Below, piece after piece: positions 22,583 to 33,354 of a stretch of 64,000 nt of DNA. The number at the start of each line of letters is the position of its first letter. The first letter of the stretch is position 1. The position numbers and the translations under genes were made by a program. Below the pieces are notes generated by a model. It was not told where the DNA came from. It saw only the letters and a list, made by a program, of their open reading frames with translations, and did no database searches. Origin of the DNA: Aphrocallistes beatrix (Eukaryota > Porifera > Hexactinellida > Sceptrulophora > Aphrocallistidae); NCBI GenBank assembly GCA_963281255.1, contig OY725499.1, forward strand, positions 310,001 to 374,000. Direction: 5' to 3'.

Positions 22583-22590
22583 CATAAATA
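22583..22590 (+). promoter_or_regulatory. TATA box of CAP gene at 22634
   Basis: CATAAATA followed by GTGTATTTTGCAACATAAAT lies 44-51 bases upstream of the ATG and is conserved upstream of the inverted paralogue (ATG at 34173). Confidence 0.65.
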
Positions 22591-22633
22591 GTGTATTTTG
22601 CAACATAAATTGTAGCGATAGTTCCTGATAAAA

Positions 22634-23452
22634 ATGAAATCCTTATTGATTTTATACACTACAATATTAACCACTCTTACCTTGATTATTGTTGAATCAA
22701 CAGTGTTTAGTAAACAAGCACAACAGGAAATAGTGGATGCTATTAACACTATTCGTAGAGGTGTTTCTCCATTAGCAGCAGACATGCGTGAAATTCAATG
22801 GAGTAATTGCCTTGCAACTGTTGCAGACAATTATATCAATGAATGCCGTGGTCTTGCACCTAATTATGATAGGCAGGAACAAGCGCAGAATGGAAATTGT
22901 AGTGCTTCTGAAAATATTGTCGGTGAAAGTATATATTCCATAGATGGCACAATTAACAGTAACACTGTCCCAATTCAATATTGGGCATCCGAAAATGTCA
23001 ATTTTATCTATCCTTCCACATGTAATGGCAATTGTCTTGGCTATGTCCAATTGATTTGGTCCACCACTACTTTTGTGGGTTGTGCTTTTTTAGATTTAAT
23101 TACTGTTTGTGGGGAATCAGGTGCTAGGGTAATATGTAATTTCGCTGAAGGGACTAGATCCGGTACTCCTTATATTGAGGGAATTGCTTGCTCCAATTGC
23201 ACACCTCCATGGTCATATTGTAACAATGGACTGTGTACATTATCACCAACACCAACAACACCAACAACACCTACAATATCTGCTATGTCTGCAACTAATC
23301 TTGCAACTAATAGTGCTACAGCTCCCATAATAGCTGCAACATCAGAACCAACTGTTGAAACTACACCGACAAGCAATGCAGGTTCTATCCAAATATTTGT
23401 AATTCTTGTTTTTGCCCCAATATTTTTTATCATTCTATATCTTCATATTTAA
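22634..23452 (+). CDS. Long CAP protein with hydrophobic tail, cavity degraded
   Basis: The protein is 272 aa: signal peptide (1-about 21), CAP domain (about 25-178), hinge (CSNCTPPWSYCNNGLC), a Thr/Ser/Pro stalk (about 202-250) and a C-terminal hydrophobic segment (about 253-272, ending ILYLHI) that could be a GPI signal or a short membrane anchor. Cavity positions are Pro76, Glu98, Glu120 and Gly136, so both histidines are gone. It forms a head-to-tail pair with the short CAP gene at 24533. Its inverted paralogue is at 33355-34173. Confidence 0.93.
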   Translation: MKSLLILYTTILTTLTLIIVESTVFSKQAQQEIVDAINTIRRGVSPLAADMREIQWSNCLATVADNYINECRGLAPNYDRQEQAQNGNCSASENIVGESIYSIDGTINSNTVPIQYWASENVNFIYPSTCNGNCLGYVQLIWSTTTFVGCAFLDLITVCGESGARVICNFAEGTRSGTPYIEGIACSNCTPPWSYCNNGLCTLSPTPTTPTTPTISAMSATNLATNSATAPIIAATSEPTVETTPTSNAGSIQIFVILVFAPIFFIILYLHI

Positions 23453-23527
23453 ATTGATGATAAATAATGCTCATTTTTTTGTATTTAATCTTTTCTGTAA
23501 TCTAGGATTATCCATCATCCCTCATGT

Positions 23528-23788
23528 ATGCATTTAGAAATGATGAACTTCTCATTATTGATCTCCTGTATATTGTGTATCTTACTTATTATGTTAGAAC
23601 TATTAAACAACTTTTATGAATGTGGTTTGAATGAGGACGGGTCTGTAGTTCGACTCCTTATATCGATATTAGCTCAAATTTCAATTTGTAGAGTTCGAAT
23701 TACTCTAAAAACTGGCAATAATTCTACTATTGTGTATGTAGATCTTAGTTCTACTACTAAAACTTATCAATACGATCAATATTCCTGA
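23528..23788 (+). CDS. Small hypothetical protein conserved in both arms
   Basis: This 86-codon ATG ORF lies 75 bases after the CAP stop. It has a hydrophobic N-terminal stretch (LLISCILCILLIMLELL) that could be a signal peptide, a middle (ISILAQISICRV) and the end KTYQYDQYS. The counterpart at 33019-33279 keeps 86 codons despite a 3-base insertion and a net 3-base deletion relative to this one, both in frame. That is mild evidence for coding. However, this stretch is also homologous to the non-coding 3' flank of the other long CAP genes, so it may be only a conserved 3' region. Confidence 0.35.
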   Translation: MHLEMMNFSLLISCILCILLIMLELLNNFYECGLNEDGSVVRLLISILAQISICRVRITLKTGNNSTIVYVDLSSTTKTYQYDQYS

Positions 23789-24437
23789 TTATTCTGTGAT
23801 TGTCAGGAGGAAGAATAGTGTTTAGGTTGAATTAGAATATAGGGGCCGGTTAGAGGCTATAGTTTAATTTTTTTAGGAAATAAGGGAGATTCTAAGTTTT
23901 TCAGAATCAATTCAAGAAGCTCTTTCACTCTTATTTCAGCCTTTGAATTATTATTGCCTTATTCCTTTAGGCATTATTATTCTAGTCTTTTTGAAGATAA
24001 ACATGATTTGGGAAGGAGGGGGTTAAAGGAGTCTAAAAAATTTCAGGTGGGGGCAAACCCTCCCCAATGCAACCCTGAAGACTCTACAAGTAGAACTAAT
24101 AGCGCGTCGTTTGTATGCATCTTTAATAAAGCTTAAATACACAAATCTTTCTGGATTGCCTTTTCTTAGAAATATAAAGCAAGGCCATATGCACCAGGCT
24201 TGATTAGCTTCCCTGGGTTCTACCAGCATTCTCAGCAATTATATGGACTATAATGCTATGTACATTGGACCTTATCCTTCCATCCATTATCTAACTACTA
24301 CTTAAAATTCAGGGTTCCATATAACTCATCAGAAAAATCACTCCTTGAAGGGATTCTATCTTCAAGTAACTAGATCACATATAGATCTTAGGCACAAGCA
24401 TTAATTCCTAAAAGCCGTTAAATAGTGCTCAAAAAAG

Positions 24438-24444
24438 TATAAAT
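24438..24444 (+). promoter_or_regulatory. TATA box of short CAP gene
   Basis: TATAAATTCATTTGAGAACC lies about 95 bases upstream of the ATG at 24533 and is repeated almost identically before the genes at 31909 (inverted), 42684 and 47350. The block down to CTCGAGTAA is shared, which defines a common short-type promoter. Confidence 0.65.
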
Positions 24445-24532
24445 TCATTTGAGAACCTCCAAACTTCACAATATTTTGCTCTTAATTTACCTCGAGTAAC
24501 TATCACACTCTAATTCTTCCTCAAAAATCCTG

Positions 24533-25135
24533 ATGAAATTGGCACTATCGAGCATAATTTTACTTGTAGTTTTCGTCATATATGGACGCACCAATCCTGA
24601 TGTAATCAACATTGTGAATCTTCACAATAATGTAAGAGCTTCGGTATCCCCAACAGCTTCTAACATGATGGCACTTGAATGGAGCGATTGTCTGGCGAGT
24701 GTGGCGAGAGATTATCTTAATTCCTGTCCTGGATTTAATCATAATCCAAATAGAACCACTGATGCTCAGCAAAAGGGCTGTCTGACAAATATTTCACCAG
24801 CTTATGTGGGCGAAAATGTGTATGTTGCAAGTTATTTGGCTGATTACGCACAAGCGATTAACTTTTGGGCCGATGAAGAACAATTCTATGACTACGACCA
24901 AAATTCGTGTACGAAAAGTTGTAGTCACTATACTCAAATAGTTTGGGCGACAACAACTCAAGTCGGCTGTGCAAAAAAGGACCAAACTGAATGTGGAGGC
25001 AATGGAATATTAATTATTTGCAATTATGCTCCTGGTGGAAATTATAATGGACTGCTGCCTTATAAACAGGGAAATCCATGCGATGACTGCCCAACAGGAT
25101 ATCAACAGTGCAACAACAATTTATGCACAGTCTAA
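24533..25135 (+). CDS. Secreted short CAP protein
   Basis: The protein is 200 aa: signal peptide (1-about 18, LALSSIILLVVFVIYG), CAP domain (about 24-175) and a C-terminal cysteine hinge (CDDCPTGYQQCNNNLC), ending at the hinge with no stalk or anchor, so it is probably released. The cavity set is complete: His70 (FNHNPNR), Glu94 (VGENVY), Glu115 (WADEEQFYDY) and His132 (CSHYTQIVW). It belongs to the CAP/SCP/antigen 5 family, where zinc and lipid or sterol binding are described. It is the paralogue of 31307 and 42684. Confidence 0.95.
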   Translation: MKLALSSIILLVVFVIYGRTNPDVINIVNLHNNVRASVSPTASNMMALEWSDCLASVARDYLNSCPGFNHNPNRTTDAQQKGCLTNISPAYVGENVYVASYLADYAQAINFWADEEQFYDYDQNSCTKSCSHYTQIVWATTTQVGCAKKDQTECGGNGILIICNYAPGGNYNGLLPYKQGNPCDDCPTGYQQCNNNLCTV

Positions 25136-26040
25136 TATCCAACATCAGCTAAAAATAGATTAGGCCCTAGAAGTAACTCTCCTAATAAGTATTACTTAAG
25201 TGTATTTAGGCTGTCAGTATGCTGCTTAGAGTTATAACTTATTATTAATTGGATCAAAATCGAAATAATTAGGACTGCTAAGTATTTGTATTCCTTGACT
25301 ATATTATCCTTAATTAAATATGTTATTGCTGTTTACCTAATGGAATATAAATAAATAACTCTATGGCTCTAATATACGTATTTTACGCAAGTTTGAACTC
25401 AAGCAAAAATATCAACTCATCATGTTATTATGACGCTGGTGTCACCATTTATTATAGTTAGAAATTTCAGTTTTTCAGACTTAACTCTGCCAATATAAGG
25501 GATTATACTATAAGGTTGAATTTTGAATATAAGTAATAATAACATCCCCACATGATGTTATGAGTAAAAACTAATAATGATGAGTCATCAAATGGAATAT
25601 ATTCAATTATTCGGTGCAATGATATTCAACGAGTCGCCGATAAGGTCTAATTTGAAGTAGGAATAAGACCCATAAACCGGCTAAGTAGGAAAAAAACCTA
25701 CAGCCTGTTAAGTAGGAATAAGACTTAAAATTTCATACAGTATTACCATCACGAATAAAAATGGTACTTTCACACTCAATTGAAATATACATATACTAAA
25801 TATTTTAGGTATTATTCCTATTTAGCATGTTTTGGGTTCTTACTTTCGAACATATTTTAGGTCTCATTCCTACTTCTAACGGTAATTGTATTATATTGCC
25901 TCGCTGTATGTCTCAAAACCACTCGATTCTCTGGAATAACTCAACTTACTTTATGTCTATCAATACATGATGCAGTCTACCTGAAGATAGGTTATTTAAA
26001 TTACAATAACTTGTTTGTGGTGAGCAGTTCAATGAGTAAT
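25136..26040. repeat. 3' flank with Helitron remnant and AGGTCTTATTCCTAC block
   Basis: Bases 25388-25590 are a diverged Helitron-like remnant (ATATCAACTCATCATG, TTAGAAATTTCAG, ATGATGAGTCATCA), also present inverted at 30860-31060. Bases 25640-25880 hold inverted and direct copies of AAGTAGGAATAAGACC / GGTCTCATTCCTACTT. The same MITE-like block occurs inverted at 30585-30810, and a relative is at 46745-46960. No gene is seen. Confidence 0.55.
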
Positions 26041-26573
26041 GTTCAAGTTAACTTTCAGTGAAATGGGACGATCATGAAATTTTAAAAAAACTTGTTTTTG
26101 GGAAATGAAGTTGGTAAACTTCATCTAAAACGCCAAAAGCTCCATTGGGGGCTTTTGGTAAACAAATTCTTTGCCCAAACATTGCTTTTTTCGAAATATA
26201 AAAATGTCGGTCGACAGACCGATAGTGCAGCTCCAGGAAGTAACTTGAAAGAACATGAAATGTGAACATCGGATTACATCTGAAAATATTCATTTTAGGG
26301 CATTCTAAGTGTGAAATTTGGAATCTACATACTAAAATATCCTATATTAGCCGTTGAGAGCTAGCTTCCAGCTTAAAAGTATTTTTTTTTCAAAAGGTGT
26401 GAAAATATGTATTTAAACATATGTTAGAAACTCATAAAATACAAGAAACTCATAAAATAGATAAAAAATAAAATACTTAGAAACTCATAAAATAGATTAC
26501 CACTTTCAAAGTGTGAAAATCGGAATCTACATATTTAATTATCTCATATTAGCCGTTGAGAACTCGCATCTAG

Positions 26574-26905
26574 CTCTTACAATTTCAGGGAATCCAAAGA
26601 AAAAAACTTAGAATATAACTCTGAATTTTTGTGAATACGCACTTAGAATAATTCTAAGAATTGAATAATTATTGTTCAATTCTAGAAAAATTCTTACAGT
26701 TTCAAGGAATTCAAAGAAAATTTTTTAGAATATAACTAATTATTGTGAATACATACTTAGATAATTTTAAGAATTTGGTTAGCTATTTTTCAAATTTTAG
26801 AGAAATTCTTAGAATTCCAGAGAATTCCAAGAAAGAGTCTTAGAATATAACTCTGAATTTTTGTGAATACATTATTAGAATAATTCTTGAAGAATTTTGT
26901 ATTTT
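26574..26905. repeat. Tandem repeat of about 116 bases, array 1
   Basis: Nearly three units begin at TTACAATTTCAGGGAA, TTACAGTTTCAAGGAA and TTAGAATTCCAGAGAA, each followed by TTAGAATATAACT and ATAC.CACTTAGAATAATT. The same array recurs inverted at 28290-28830 and in this orientation at 37925-38400. Confidence 0.75.
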
Positions 26906-27236
26906 TCAAATATTGTTAATCTTCAAAGGATTATTAATTTGTGGACATAATACAATAATTTTGTTGTTTTGTTGGGCTATTTATATATATTAGAATTAAA
27001 ACACTGATTTTTTAAATTATGTCTTTAGAGATTGTAATTTGAATATTTTCAATGGTTTTAAAAGATTTTCGAGTCTAAGACCTGGAACTGTGTTTTGGAT
27101 GGTGATTTTTATGGGGGAAAATGTGTCCTAGCACACAGCGAAAATTGGGAATTAGGGCCCACTGCTTTTCAAATGATCATTCTAGAGTCTTCAAAATCTA
27201 AGAAACATTGGCTCTCACATTTTCCTCGAACACTCT

Positions 27237-27664
27237 AAATTTTTGAGTCTTGTTTTGCTATTCGTGACTCGTTCCCTCGACTATTCGCGGTTTTCATTAC
27301 TCTCTTCAGTAGTTTCATGGGCTACCAAATGTGCATAACCTTATACGTATCTACAATTTAGGTTTAGTACTAAAGGCTAGACTTTACTATTTAGGTATGG
27401 TACTTAGGTTTGCTACTAGGGGATCTATATCTTTCATTTATCACTTCATTTATTACTACATTTCACTAATGCCCGTGTTTGTATCAGTATTACAGCTCAA
27501 CTATTGAATCAATAACGTATTTAGCAAACTGTATCTAGCGTCGTTTTTATAATCTAGGAACGTAACCCTACCATTCTCATTGAACTAACGTCTTGCCGTT
27601 TGCGATTTTGCCATTCGCGACAATTCTCAGGAACGTAACCCCCGCGAACGGCGAGGGATACCTG
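27237..27664. mobile_element. Pogo-like MITE, one end truncated
   Basis: The right end GCGAACGGCGAGGGATACCTG precedes TA. The interior repeats TATTCGCG and ATTCGCGAC. It is inverted relative to the complete copy at 36194-36676, whose outer end is absent here because the copy stops at the edge of the rearranged centre. Confidence 0.7.
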
Positions 27665-28289
27665 TACTTCATACGTATACAGTTAGTATTACGGAGCTAA
27701 TATCTCATGCTATGATGTGAAATAAAACATTTTTATGGAAAATATTGGGGTGCACGAATACTTTTGGGAGGCAGTGCAGGGTGGGAAGGGGTGGCTACAG
27801 CACCCCTGTCGGGAAAATAATTGGAAGAACTTAGTATACACAGTATATCGTCGCACTATTTGCTATTGCTATACGTAGTATGTTTTGCGCGGTAGTTCTT
27901 AATAAATGATCAGATTACACTAAACAATGCTAAAACAGATTATCTAATAGAGGCTATAGTACACTGTAAACTTGGATGATGACTTGTGAGATAATAATTT
28001 ATTAATTCGCTGAATAATTTAGATGTTAAAACCAGGTTTATGGACAATAACTTCAAAACCGAATATTTTTCTATTGCCACACTTTCATGATAATTATTCA
28101 TCTTCAAAAGATTATAAATTTGTGGACATGATATCATTAATTAAATTAGTGGACTGTTTAAACGTGTGGGAATTTAAGAATATTGATTTAAGTTCATGTA
28201 GGTATTCAAACGTTATTTTCTTGGTGATTAAATCAGGGAAAATATAGAATTTTTTATCAAGGAGAGCATATTTGGACTTTGAAAATGAA
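27665..28289. repeat. CAP-flank block in the centre of the inverted duplication
   Basis: This matches 20845-21400 directly and 35570-36190 inverted (for example GTATACAGTTAGTATTACGG and TTTATGGACAATAACT). A Tc1-like terminus (ATTGGGGTGCACGAATAC) lies at about 27747. The ORF at 28023-28247 is part of this repeat and lacks coding features. Confidence 0.6.
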
Positions 28290-28830
28290 CAGTATTTGAA
28301 AAATACTTATCAAAGTTCTTAGATTTACTTAAGTATTCCAAGAAAATATTTACAAAAATTTCAAAAAGAGTTCTATTCTAAGACTCTTTCTTGGATTCTC
28401 TGGAATTTTAAGAATTTCTCTAAAAATTGAAAAATATAAGTAGTTAGCCAAATTCATAAAATTATCTAAGTATGTATTCACGATAATTAGTTATATTCTA
28501 ATAAAAATTCTTTAAATTCCTTGAAACTGTAAGAATTTTTCTAGAATTGAACAATATTTATTTAAATTCTTAGAATTATTCTAAGTGCGTATTCACAAAA
28601 ATTCAGAGTTATAATTGTATTCTTAATTTTTTCTTTGAATACCCTGAAATTGTAAGAATTTCTCAAAGAATTGAACAATGCTTAGCCAAATTCTTAATAT
28701 TATTCTAAGTACGTATTTTTTAAAAGTTATATTCTAAGATTTTTTTACAGAATTCTCTGGAATTTTAAGAATTTCCCAATGAATTGAGCAATACTTAGTC
28801 AAATTCTTTAGAAAAAATTAGTGAAGTAGA
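28290..28830. repeat. Tandem repeat array 2, inverted orientation
   Basis: About four and a half units of roughly 115-123 bases occur, for example CTCTGGAATTTTAAGAATTT at about 28398 and 28755, with related units at about 28519 and 28641. This is the reverse orientation of arrays 1 and 3. Confidence 0.72.
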
Positions 28831-30264
28831 GGGCTCACTAAATTTAAATTAATAGATATATTATATTATTTTTTCAAACTATATTTTAGATGTCCAAATT
28901 TTTCAATTCAAAAACGATACATTCTCAAAACAAGTGTTAATTGATAGCCTATTGTCCTATGATAACTCTAGATGTAGTCAACCTGAGGATATGTTTTTCA
29001 AATTACACTATCTTATTTGTGGGTCTGCTAGTGAGCAGTTCAATAAGTAATGTCAAAGTTAATATTTGGAGAAGTTTGTCCATTTTTATATTTCAAAAAT
29101 GTTTTGGGCAAAGAATTTGCTTAACTTTATTATTCTCAACCAAAGCCCCCAAAATCCCCCAATGGGGCTTTGGCGTTGTCACTCAGGAACCTCCGTCTGG
29201 ACACACTTCTAGTTTTGTAGATTCATGCCAATCGTTGTCCTCCAATTCAAAGATTGATTGGAATATTAGTACAGTCCCAAGTGATTCCCGGTTTCGACCC
29301 TCAAATGGGTGGAAGGCGAAATCCTGAGGGGAGGGAGAAGTCTCCTTCTGCCTCCCTCTCCCCAGGATTTCGGCAAGCATTTGAAAGGGCTTTGCCTCCA
29401 TTTCCCCACTAGAAACTACCCTACCTGTACTGTATATCAGTTGTTTTATAAAATACCTAATAATTTCAGGCATTATGCATAATAACGGATGGGCAAAGTC
29501 AAAAGTCAAATTTTCAGGTATTCTACCACATGATAATATCTGGTTTGACGTTTAGCTGTAACATACTGCCATATGTATATATTGTGAACTACCTTATTGT
29601 AGATCACTTAGAAGTCTACTTTCTAAATACATATATCAATCAGATTTTTGATGGGACGGTACAACATCCAGGGGATCTGAGGAGCGCCGTAAGTCCCCAG
29701 TGGTGTCAGGAGAAAATCCCTGGAAGTTGACTGTATTTGTTTCATAATATGCCTATATTCCTCAAATTTGGACAATATACTAGTATAACGCATAGAAAAT
29801 CATATCTACAAGGTGGCTCATAAGTTCTGATACAGGCTTCGTTTGGTATAAAATGTCATATACTCAAACAATCTTAGTTATTATGATCTTTAGAGATTGT
29901 AATTCGAATATTTTCAATGATTGTGAAATATCTTTCCAGTCTAAGACCTGGAACTGTGTTTTGTATGGTGAGTTTTATGGAAAATGTGTCCTTGCACTCA
30001 GCGAAAATCGAGAATCAAGGTCACTGCTTCTGTAAAAATGTCTTCATAATCGATGTTATATGATGATTTAGCACCATATACCTTTCATTCACTGTGGAAT
30101 TATTTCATAAATCCATTGAATTCATTATCAGAAGCAATAAAAAGTTATTATTTCACGAGATAAAATTAGGTACATTTTGCAAAATCACCCAAAATCGCAC
30201 TTTTTTTCACATCACCAAAAATCTGATCCAAATGGTTCTCAATGTGTACTGATATAAACATCTT
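28831..30264. repeat. Rearranged centre, no gene
   Basis: Bases 28900-29540 correspond inverted to 36750-37820, and 29540-29812 to 38515-38765. Bases 29870-30010 repeat 27015-27150 directly. A box (AAATCCTGAGGGGAGGGAGA ... CTCCCCAGGATTT) lies at 29320-29375 and recurs at 36905-36970 and 39370-39430. The ORFs at 28941 and 29183 run through this repeat. Confidence 0.55.
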
Positions 30265-31306
30265 ATATTTCTACAAATTTAGAGTGTTCGAGGAAAATGT
30301 GAGAGCCAATGTTTCTTAGATTTTGAAAACTCTAGAATGATCATTTGAAAAGCAGTGGGCCCTAATTCCCAATTTTCGCTGTGTGCTAGGACACATTTCA
30401 TTACTCATTGAACTGCTCACCAGCAGATCCACAAACAAGTTATTGTAATTTAAATAACCTATCTTCAGGTAGACTGCATCATGTATTGATAGACATAAAG
30501 TAAGTTGAGTTATTCCAGAGAATCGAGTGGTTTTGAGACATACAGCGAGGCAATATAATACAATTACGTTAGAAGTAGGACTGAGACCTAAAATATGTTC
30601 GAAAGTAAGAACCCAAAACATGCTAAATAGGAATAATACCTAAAATATTTAGTATATGTATATTTCAATTGAGTGTGAAAGTGCCATTTTTATTCGTGAT
30701 GGTAATACTGTATGAAATTTTAGGTCTTATTCCTACTTAGCAGGCTTTAGGGTTTTTCCTACTTAGCCGGTTTTGGGTCTTATTCCTACTTCAAATTAGA
30801 CCTTATCGGCGACTCGTTACGATTGTACCGAATAATTGAATATATTCCATTTGATGACTCATCATTATTAGTTTTTGTTCATAACATCATGTGGGGATGT
30901 TATTATTACTTATATTCAAAATTCAACCTTATAGTATAATCCCTTATATTGGCAGAGTTAAGTCTGAAAAACTGAAATTTCTAACTATAATAAATGGTGA
31001 CACCAGCGTCATAATAACATGATGAGTTGATATTTTTGCTTGAGTTCAAACTTGCGTAAAATACGTATATTAGAGCCATAGAGTTATTTATTTATATTCC
31101 ATTAGGTAAACAGCAATAACATATTTAATTAAGGATAATATAGTTAAGGAATACAAGTACTTAGCAGTCCTAATAATTTCGATTTTGATCCAATTAATAA
31201 TAAGTTATAACTCTAAGCAGCATACTAACAGCCTAAATACACTTAAGTAATACTTATTAGGAGAGTTACTTCTAGGGCCTAATCTATTTTTAGCTGATGT
31301 TGGATA

Positions 31307-31909
31307 TTAGACTGTGCATAAATTGGTGTTGCACTGTTGATATCCTGTTGGGCAGTCATCGCATGGATTCCCCTGTTTATAAGGCGGCAGTCCATTATAA
31401 TTTCCTCCAGGAGCATAATTGCAAATAATTAATGTTCCACTGCCTCCACATTCAGTTTGGTCCTTTTTTGCACAGCCGACTTGAGTTGTTGTCGCCCAAA
31501 CTATTTGAGTATAGTGGCCACAAGTTTCCGTGCACGTATTTTGGTCGTAGTCATAGAATTGTTCTTCACTGGCCCAAAAGTTAATCGCTTGTGCGTAATC
31601 AGCCAAATAACTTCCAAATAACAGATTTTCACCCACATAAGCTGGTGAAATATTTGTCAGACAGCCCTTTTGCTGAGCATCAGTGGTTCTATTTGGATTA
31701 TGATTAAATCCAGGACAGGAATTAAGATAATCACTCGCCACACTCGCCAGACAATCGCTCCATTCAAGTGCCATCATGTTAGAAGCTGTTGGGGATACCG
31801 AAGCTCTTACATTATTGTGAAGAATCACAATTTTGATTGCATCAGGATTGGTGCGTCCATATATGACGAAAACTACAAGTAAAATTATGCTCGATAGTGC
31901 CAATTTCAT
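31307..31909 (-). CDS. Secreted short CAP protein (inverted paralogue)
   Basis: The protein is 200 aa with the same layout as 24533: signal peptide (1-18), CAP domain, terminal hinge CDDCPTGYQQCNTNLC. The cavity set is complete: His70, Glu94, Glu115, His132. About 17 residues differ from 24533, clustered at the GEN motif (NVYVAS versus NLLFGS) and around residues 125-131 (NSCTKSC versus NTCTETC). Clustering next to the cavity may mean changed binding, which is inference. Confidence 0.95.
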   Translation of the reverse strand: MKLALSSIILLVVFVIYGRTNPDAIKIVILHNNVRASVSPTASNMMALEWSDCLASVASDYLNSCPGFNHNPNRTTDAQQKGCLTNISPAYVGENLLFGSYLADYAQAINFWASEEQFYDYDQNTCTETCGHYTQIVWATTTQVGCAKKDQTECGGSGTLIICNYAPGGNYNGLPPYKQGNPCDDCPTGYQQCNTNLCTV

Positions 31910-32342
31910 CAGGATTTTGAGGAAGAATTACAGTGTGATAGTTACTCGAGGTAAATTAAGAGCAAAATATTGTGAAGTTTGGAGGTTCTCAAATGAATTT
32001 ATACTTTTTTGAGCACTATTTAACGGCTCTTAGGAATTAATGCTTGTGCCTAAGATCTATATGTGATCTAGTCACTTGAAGATAGAATCCCTTCAAGGAG
32101 TGATTTTTCTGATGAGTTATATGGAACCTTGTATTTTAAGTAGTAGTTAGATAATGGATGGAAGGATAAGGTCCAATGTACATAGCATTATAGTCCATAT
32201 AATTGCTGAGAATGCTGGTAGAACCCAGGGAAGCTAATCAAGCCTGGTGCATATGGCCTTGCTTTATATTTCTAAGAAAAGGCAATCCAGAAAGATATTT
32301 GTATTTAAGCTTTATTAAAGATGCATACAAACGACGCGTATG

Positions 32343-32697
32343 CAGAGGCGGTGCCAACATTTTTGGGTACAGATTACCCGCCAATGAGAACTAATCATTA
32401 AAGACATTTGTAGCAACAATTGATTTATTTATATTTGTATGAAATTATAAATAAGTACTTATATAAGTGCGATTCTACGATTTCCTAGTTTTGCGAAGTC
32501 ATCCACGATGTCCTCCATGTTGATTCGGGATGATCTTTCTCTGTTTATTGATAAAGTTCCAAGGTCTCCCAGCCTGTCATCGTCCAGACATGAATATGTC
32601 TTTCTTACTGAAAATGCCTACGTTTCAGCTCATTTGGACACAAATGAATGACGCATGTATTCCTGTTGGTAATTGGTGCCCCCTGGCGCCGCCACTG
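32343..32697. mobile_element. 355-base hAT-type MITE, right arm only
   Basis: Ends CAGAGGCGGTGCCAAC and GGCGCCGCCACTG are flanked by CGCGTATG (32335-32342) and CGCGCATG (32698-32705). The left arm has an uninterrupted site at about 24090-24115, so the insertion followed the inverted duplication. Confidence 0.82.
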
Positions 32698-33018
32698 CGC
32701 GCATGCATTAGTTCTACTTGTAGAGTCTTCAGGGTTGCATTGGGGGGGGGGTTGCCCCCACCTGAAATTTTTTAGACTCCTTTAACCCCTCCTTCCCAAA
32801 TAATGTTTATCTTCAAAAAGACTAGAATAATAATGCCTAAAGGAATAAGGCAATAATAATTCAAAGGCTGAAATATGAGTGAAAGAGCTTCTTGAATTGA
32901 TTCTGGAAAACTTAGAATCTCCCTTATTTCCTAAAAAAATTAAACTATAGCCTCTAACCGGCCCCTATATTCTAATTCAACCTAAACACTATTCTTCCTC
33001 CTGACCATCACAGAATAA

Positions 33019-33279
33019 TCAGGAATATTGATCGTATTGATAAGTTTTAGGAGTAGAAGTAAAATCTACATACACAATTGTAGAACTAATGCCATTTTTT
33101 ATAGTTCGAACTCTACAAATTGAAATTTGAGCTAATATCGATATAAAGAGTCGAACTACAGACGCATCCTCATTCAAACCACATTCATCAAAGTTGTTTA
33201 ATAGTTCTAACATAATAAGTAAGATACACAATATACTACAGGAGATCAATGATGAGAAGTTCATCATTTCTAAATGCAT
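33019..33279 (-). CDS. Small hypothetical protein, inverted copy
   Basis: This is the 86-codon counterpart of 23528-23788, with a hydrophobic N-terminus (ISCSILCILLIMLELL) and the same end KTYQYDQYS. The frame is kept through two in-frame length differences. Substitutions (YECGLNEDG versus DECGLNEDA) are mostly conservative. It is either a small secreted protein or a conserved 3' flank that happens to stay open. Confidence 0.35.
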   Translation of the reverse strand: MHLEMMNFSSLISCSILCILLIMLELLNNFDECGLNEDASVVRLFISILAQISICRVRTIKNGISSTIVYVDFTSTPKTYQYDQYS

Positions 33280-33354
33280 ACATGAGGGATGATGGATAAT
33301 CCTAGATTACAGAAAAGATTAAATACAAGAAAACGAGCATTATTTATCATCAAT

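Larger units (their letters stand above)
20850..27245 (+). repeat. Left arm of a large inverted duplication
   Basis: Sequence here reappears in reverse at 30265-36190, carrying one long CAP gene (22634), an 86-codon ORF (23528) and one short CAP gene (24533) in the same relative order. The arms match from about 20850 to 26040. After an extra block of about 1.08 kb (26041-27120) in this arm, the match resumes to about 27245. Outward, 20400-20850 matches 44875-45330 inverted. The proteins encoded in the two arms are about nine-tenths identical, so this is an old duplication or highly diverged haplotypes, not a trivial assembly copy. Confidence 0.88.

Noticed and set aside
26574-26905. CRISPR-like regular repeats
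   Set aside because: The units are contiguous diverged tandem repeats of about 116 bases without unique spacers, and the genome is eukaryotic.
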